Source: a virus. From it: 36,045 nucleotides of DNA. Location: the IMG/VR virus record IMGVR_UViG_3300032046_006284, positions 1 to 36,045 of that record; one strand, written 5' to 3'. Numbering within the stretch: position 1 is the first letter of the stretch; the number at the start of each line of letters is the position of its first letter. The notes under the pieces are model-generated. The model did not search any database. It was not told the DNA's origin and worked only from the letters and a program-made list of their open reading frames with translations. This document shows, one piece after another, positions 34,070-36,045 of the stretch. A program made the translations under genes and the position numbers.

Positions 34070-34563
34070 TCGTCCTTTGCCTCCTGTATGCCGAAGAAGT
34101 GGAACCCATTCCAGTGGCTGCCGCTGATGGCGTGGGCCACCGCCGAAAGGCTGCGGTAGAACTCGCCATCGTACTCGAAGCCGTCTGGCAGGACGGTCAC
34201 GCGGTACTCGTGGCCCTTGAACACCCGCGCCAGGACCGTCCCCGGCATCGGCAAGCGGGCGTCGCGCCGCACGGCGATCCGGCCCGTTACGACCGACGTG
34301 CCGCCGGCTGGGGGCGTCATCATGTCCTTGGGCGGACGCAGGCGCAGGTCGGCCTCGCGTGCCAGTTCCTGCGCACGCTGCCGGGCCCGGTCGGACAGTC
34401 CGCCCTCGGCCAGTGCCTGCACCCGCCAGGCGCAGCGGCGGAACAGCCAGTCCCGGTTGCCCGACCGCGACTCCTCGCCGAACAGCTCGGCGTACTTGCC
34501 CCGAAGCTCGCCGGCTGTCATCCGGCGCAGGGCGGCGATTTCCTTGTTCATGTCCGGTCCCAT
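34066..34563 (-). CDS. DUF2924 protein
   Basis: 165 residues matching DUF2924: MTAGELRGKYAELFGEESRSGNRDWLFRRCAWRVQALAEGGLSD in the N-terminal half, and GTVLARVFKGHEYRVTVLPDGFEYDGEFYRSLSAVAHAISGSHWNGFHFFG in the C-terminal half. The family nearly always precedes large serine recombinase genes in prophages, hence a presumed helper of integration or excision; the biochemical activity is not known. GGGAG 7 bases before the ATG at 34563. ATGA overlap with the recombinase gene. Confidence 0.92.
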
Positions 34564-34590
34564 GCGTGCTCTCCCGGCGCTCTCGCGCCG

Positions 34591-34785
34591 CTAACCAACG
34601 GGCACACAGGGCCGAGTTCCGGCGACGCAGCCAAGGGGTCTTTGGCGGGATTCGGCAGATTCTTTGGGCGGTTTGTCGCCGCCATGCATGCGGACCAGGC
34701 CGGTCGCCAGGAGAAGAATGATCGCCCGCCGACGCTGACGCGGGTCCAGACCGTCCTCGTTCATCCGTGAACGCTTGATGCTCAT
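34591..34785 (-). CDS. short hypothetical protein heading the integration module
   Basis: 64 residues with a basic start, a helix (RRRAIILLLATGLVRM) and a polar tail (PPKESAESRQRPLGCVAGTRPCVPVG). Similar short proteins precede DUF2924 and recombinase genes in related prophages, from familiarity rather than a search. No clear ribosome site. The AAATGTAG element lies 28-47 bases upstream of its start codon. Confidence 0.6.
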   Translation of the reverse strand: MSIKRSRMNEDGLDPRQRRRAIILLLATGLVRMHGGDKPPKESAESRQRPLGCVAGTRPCVPVG

Positions 34786-34812
34786 GTTCGCTCTTGGAAT
34801 GATGCCCTCCTG

Positions 34813-34851
34813 TATCTCTACATTTACGCGAGCATCGAAATTGTGCTGTTG
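34813..34851 (-). promoter_or_regulatory. AAATGTAG element, copy 3 (upstream of integration module)
   Basis: On the minus strand it reads CAACAGCACA, then CTCGCGTAAATGTAGAGA, 32 of 37 positions identical to copy 2 at 21750-21786, 13 kb away. Unlike copy 2 it does not overlap a gene, which argues for conservation of the DNA element rather than of a protein end. Confidence 0.5.
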
Positions 34852-34871
34852 AGGGCCGGAATCCGGACCGT

Positions 34872-34957
34872 CCTGTTAACCAGAGAGTGGCCGACGGGGC
34901 AGAGAGTCCGAGAGTCCCGGCCGGTGGCGGTTGGAGGGCGTTGGCGTGGTTAACAGG
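34872..34957. repeat. 11-base inverted repeat related to the tRNA-Asn anticodon loop
   Basis: CCTGTTAACCA (34872-34882) and TGGTTAACAGG (34947-34957) are exact reverse complements. The core GGTTAACAG also occurs in the tRNA-Asn gene, where it covers the anticodon loop (35138-35146). This could mark integrase binding or a past attachment site, or be a coincidence with a short core. Confidence 0.4.
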
Positions 34958-35057
34958 CTGAGAGCGGTTGACGGCGAACCACGATAGGCGTGCCGATACA
35001 ACATGTCGCCACAACTCGCGTTACGGTCGCGGCTTGGGCGGCCATCGTGACGGCGGT

Positions 35058-35104
35058 GTCAGCGCAAACAAAGAGGCCGCAGGCTTGTTTGCCTTTGGCC
35101 TGAC
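35058..35104 (-). terminator. hairpin directly after tRNA-Asn
   Basis: Nested stems begin one base after the tRNA 3' end: GTCAG/CTGAC outside and GCAAACAA/TTGTTTGC (35064-35071 and 35085-35092) inside. On the minus strand the right side of the inner stem is T-rich (CTTTGTTTG). The position suggests a terminator or 3' processing guard for the tRNA. Confidence 0.5.
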
Positions 35105-35177
35105 CTCCCCGACTAGGGCTCGAACCTAGAACCTAGCGGTTAACAGCCGCTCGCTCTACCAATTGAGCTATCGGGGA
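35105..35177 (-). tRNA. tRNA-Asn (anticodon GTT)
   Basis: 73 bases. Acceptor stem TCCCCGA/TCGGGGA is fully paired, the D arm contains AGCTCAATTGGTAGAGC, the anticodon arm AGCGG-CTGTTAA-CCGCT has T33 and anticodon GTT (35144-35142), and the T arm is CTAGG-TTCGAGC-CCTAG. The discriminator base is G, usual for Asn. CCA is not encoded. It is most likely a host gene marking the chromosomal side of the prophage boundary. Confidence 0.97.
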
Positions 35178-35204
35178 ATAGCCCGCTGCCCAAACCAACT
35201 TCTA

Positions 35205-35233
35205 ACGATAGCGGACGCGCGGCGGATCGTCAA
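35205..35233 (-). promoter_or_regulatory. promoter of tRNA-Asn
   Basis: On the minus strand TTGACG (5 of 6 to consensus) is followed after 17 bases by TATCGT (4 of 6). Transcription would start about 20 bases before the mature tRNA end, leaving a short leader. Confidence 0.65.
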
Positions 35234-35250
35234 GCGGCACCGAGCCTGAC

Positions 35251-36045
35251 TCATCCCCAGTTTCCTTTGGTGATTTCACGGCGTAGGTTGCGTGCCAGGC
35301 GGAATAGAGGCGGCAAGGGGGTCATGAGCATGGCTCGGCCGATAGTCACCAGGCTGCCTTCTCCGCTACGGTTGATGGAGCACCACTCGCCGCTGCGATA
35401 GGTCTGGCTGGCGTGCAGCCCGATCATCGTCAGCAGCAGGTACGCCAGGGCCAGGATCAGCAGGAGGCGATTGAGCCGGTGGGGGCTCTTGATCAGGGTC
35501 AGCCGCAGGGCAAAGCCGTTTCGCAGGTTCTTGGCATCGCAGAGGTACTCCTCGATGCTCATCCGATGGGCCAAGATCCTCGTCAGCTTGACCGCCCCGA
35601 TCCATGGCAGATTGGTCGCCAGGAACCACGGCGCATCCTGGTCCTCGTACCAGGCCACCGCCAGGTTCTGCTGGACCGGCCGTTCCCTGCAATACGCCGC
35701 GTCACGCAGCACGCTCCGCTGGCCCATCTTCACCGGAAGGTCCAGAAGCTTGCCGGTAAGCGCCGGGCATTGCACGTACAGGTCGGGCTTGATCCGCAGG
35801 ATGTAGTCGAACTTCAACCCCTGGCATAGTCGGGCCATCTCCGTTGGCCCAAAGCCCCGGTCGGCCAGGATCCCCCCCTGCGTGGCGTCGGGCGCCATGG
35901 TCCACAAGGCCCGCAGCAGGCCATATTCGAGGTTATTCTGGGAACGCAATAACTCTTCGTCCCGGTACGCCTGCCACCGCAGAGGGATGGCCCGGCCCTT
36001 GAGCCTGGCGGCCAGAACCAGGCAGGGGAAGCAACGAATCTCCAC
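35251..36045 (-). CDS. IS4-family transposase, N-terminus outside window
   Basis: The last 264 residues of a DDE transposase. GGILADRGFGPTEM carries the second catalytic Asp, and HRMSIEEYLCDAKNLRNGF is the Y-E-K-like signature with the catalytic Glu; hydrophobic LILALAYLLLTMIGL and a basic C-terminus follow as in IS4-group enzymes. The first Asp would lie beyond 36045. The frame is intact within the window. It lies 74 bases upstream of the tRNA on the chromosomal side; the terminal inverted repeat cannot be defined from one end. Confidence 0.85.
   Translation of the reverse strand: MEIRCFPCLVLAARLKGRAIPLRWQAYRDEELLRSQNNLEYGLLRALWTMAPDATQGGILADRGFGPTEMARLCQGLKFDYILRIKPDLYVQCPALTGKLLDLPVKMGQRSVLRDAAYCRERPVQQNLAVAWYEDQDAPWFLATNLPWIGAVKLTRILAHRMSIEEYLCDAKNLRNGFALRLTLIKSPHRLNRLLLILALAYLLLTMIGLHASQTYRSGEWCSINRSGEGSLVTIGRAMLMTPLPPLFRLARNLRREITKGNWG

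Larger units (their letters stand above)
34786..35104. other. gene-free region between integration module and tRNA, possible attachment region
   Basis: About 320 bases without a gene. From left to right it holds the AAATGTAG element (34813-34851), one pair of inverted GGTTAACAGG sites (34872 and 34947), a stretch rich in short GAGAGT repeats, and a hairpin beside the tRNA 3' end. The phage-chromosome boundary is likely here because phage elements end and chromosomal genes begin, but no core duplication can be tested without the other end of the prophage. Confidence 0.4.

Overview
This window is most of the left and middle part of a temperate phage integrated in a GC-rich bacterial chromosome. 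The host is probably a planctomycete. That is an inference from familiarity: the set DUF2924 protein + large serine recombinase + ParB-type HTH protein, the in-frame palindromic mini-repeats in a coding gene, and the short protein preceding DUF2924 all resemble planctomycete prophages. No ribosomal or other phylogenetic marker is present. Chromosomal DNA is seen only at the right end (tRNA-Asn, IS4-family transposase). The tail genes must lie left of position 1.

Layout. (1) 1-6272, minus strand: head and packaging module, read right to left: small HTH protein, terminase large subunit, NrdR-like zinc ribbon, small connector-region protein, lambda-type portal, prohead protease/major capsid fusion (cut by the window edge). 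(2) 6394-7794, plus strand: three small genes, the last with a HARE-HTH domain. (3) 7809-9137, minus: ParB-domain/DNA methyltransferase. (4) 9365-11077, plus: a 570-residue protein of unknown family, followed by a gene-free stretch packed with GTGAAAC repeats around an AT-rich core, a candidate replication origin. (5) 11474-22412, minus: replication and recombination operon: Prim-Pol/DUF3987 protein, SF2 helicase interrupted by a LAGLIDADG intein inside its Walker A motif, metallophosphoesterase, DUF4406/DUF6378 protein, RusA resolvase, DUF669 protein, Sak4-like ATPase, PD-(D/E)XK exonuclease and a sigma-factor-like protein. Many junctions are ATGA overlaps, implying translational coupling. 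(6) 22621-23118, minus: HTH-like protein.

(7) 23391-about 32100, plus strand: a seven-gene operon unrelated to phage growth, placed next to the integrase where phages often carry cargo. It has its own sigma70-like promoter and encodes an all-helical protein, a membrane protein with an HxxxCxxC zinc motif, two or three proteins with related Ig-like modules, a MotA/TolQ/ExbB-type channel subunit with a long coiled-coil tail, a single-span partner, a 783-residue exported protein with a glycine-rich hinge, and an exported family 17 glycoside hydrolase. The combination suggests an envelope-spanning machine that may be driven by ion flow and acts on a beta-glucan. I do not recognise it as a described system, and it is the main candidate for novelty here. 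(8) 32067-34785, minus: integration module (HTH protein, serine recombinase, DUF2924 protein, small protein). The 3' end of the cargo operon runs antisense into it, marking a recombination scar. (9) 35105-36045: tRNA-Asn(GTT) with promoter and terminator-like hairpin, then a truncated IS4-type transposase.

A short element (consensus CTCGCGTAAATGTAGA, read on the minus strand) precedes three separate minus-strand phage genes and may be a phage promoter, possibly served by the phage's own sigma-like factor.
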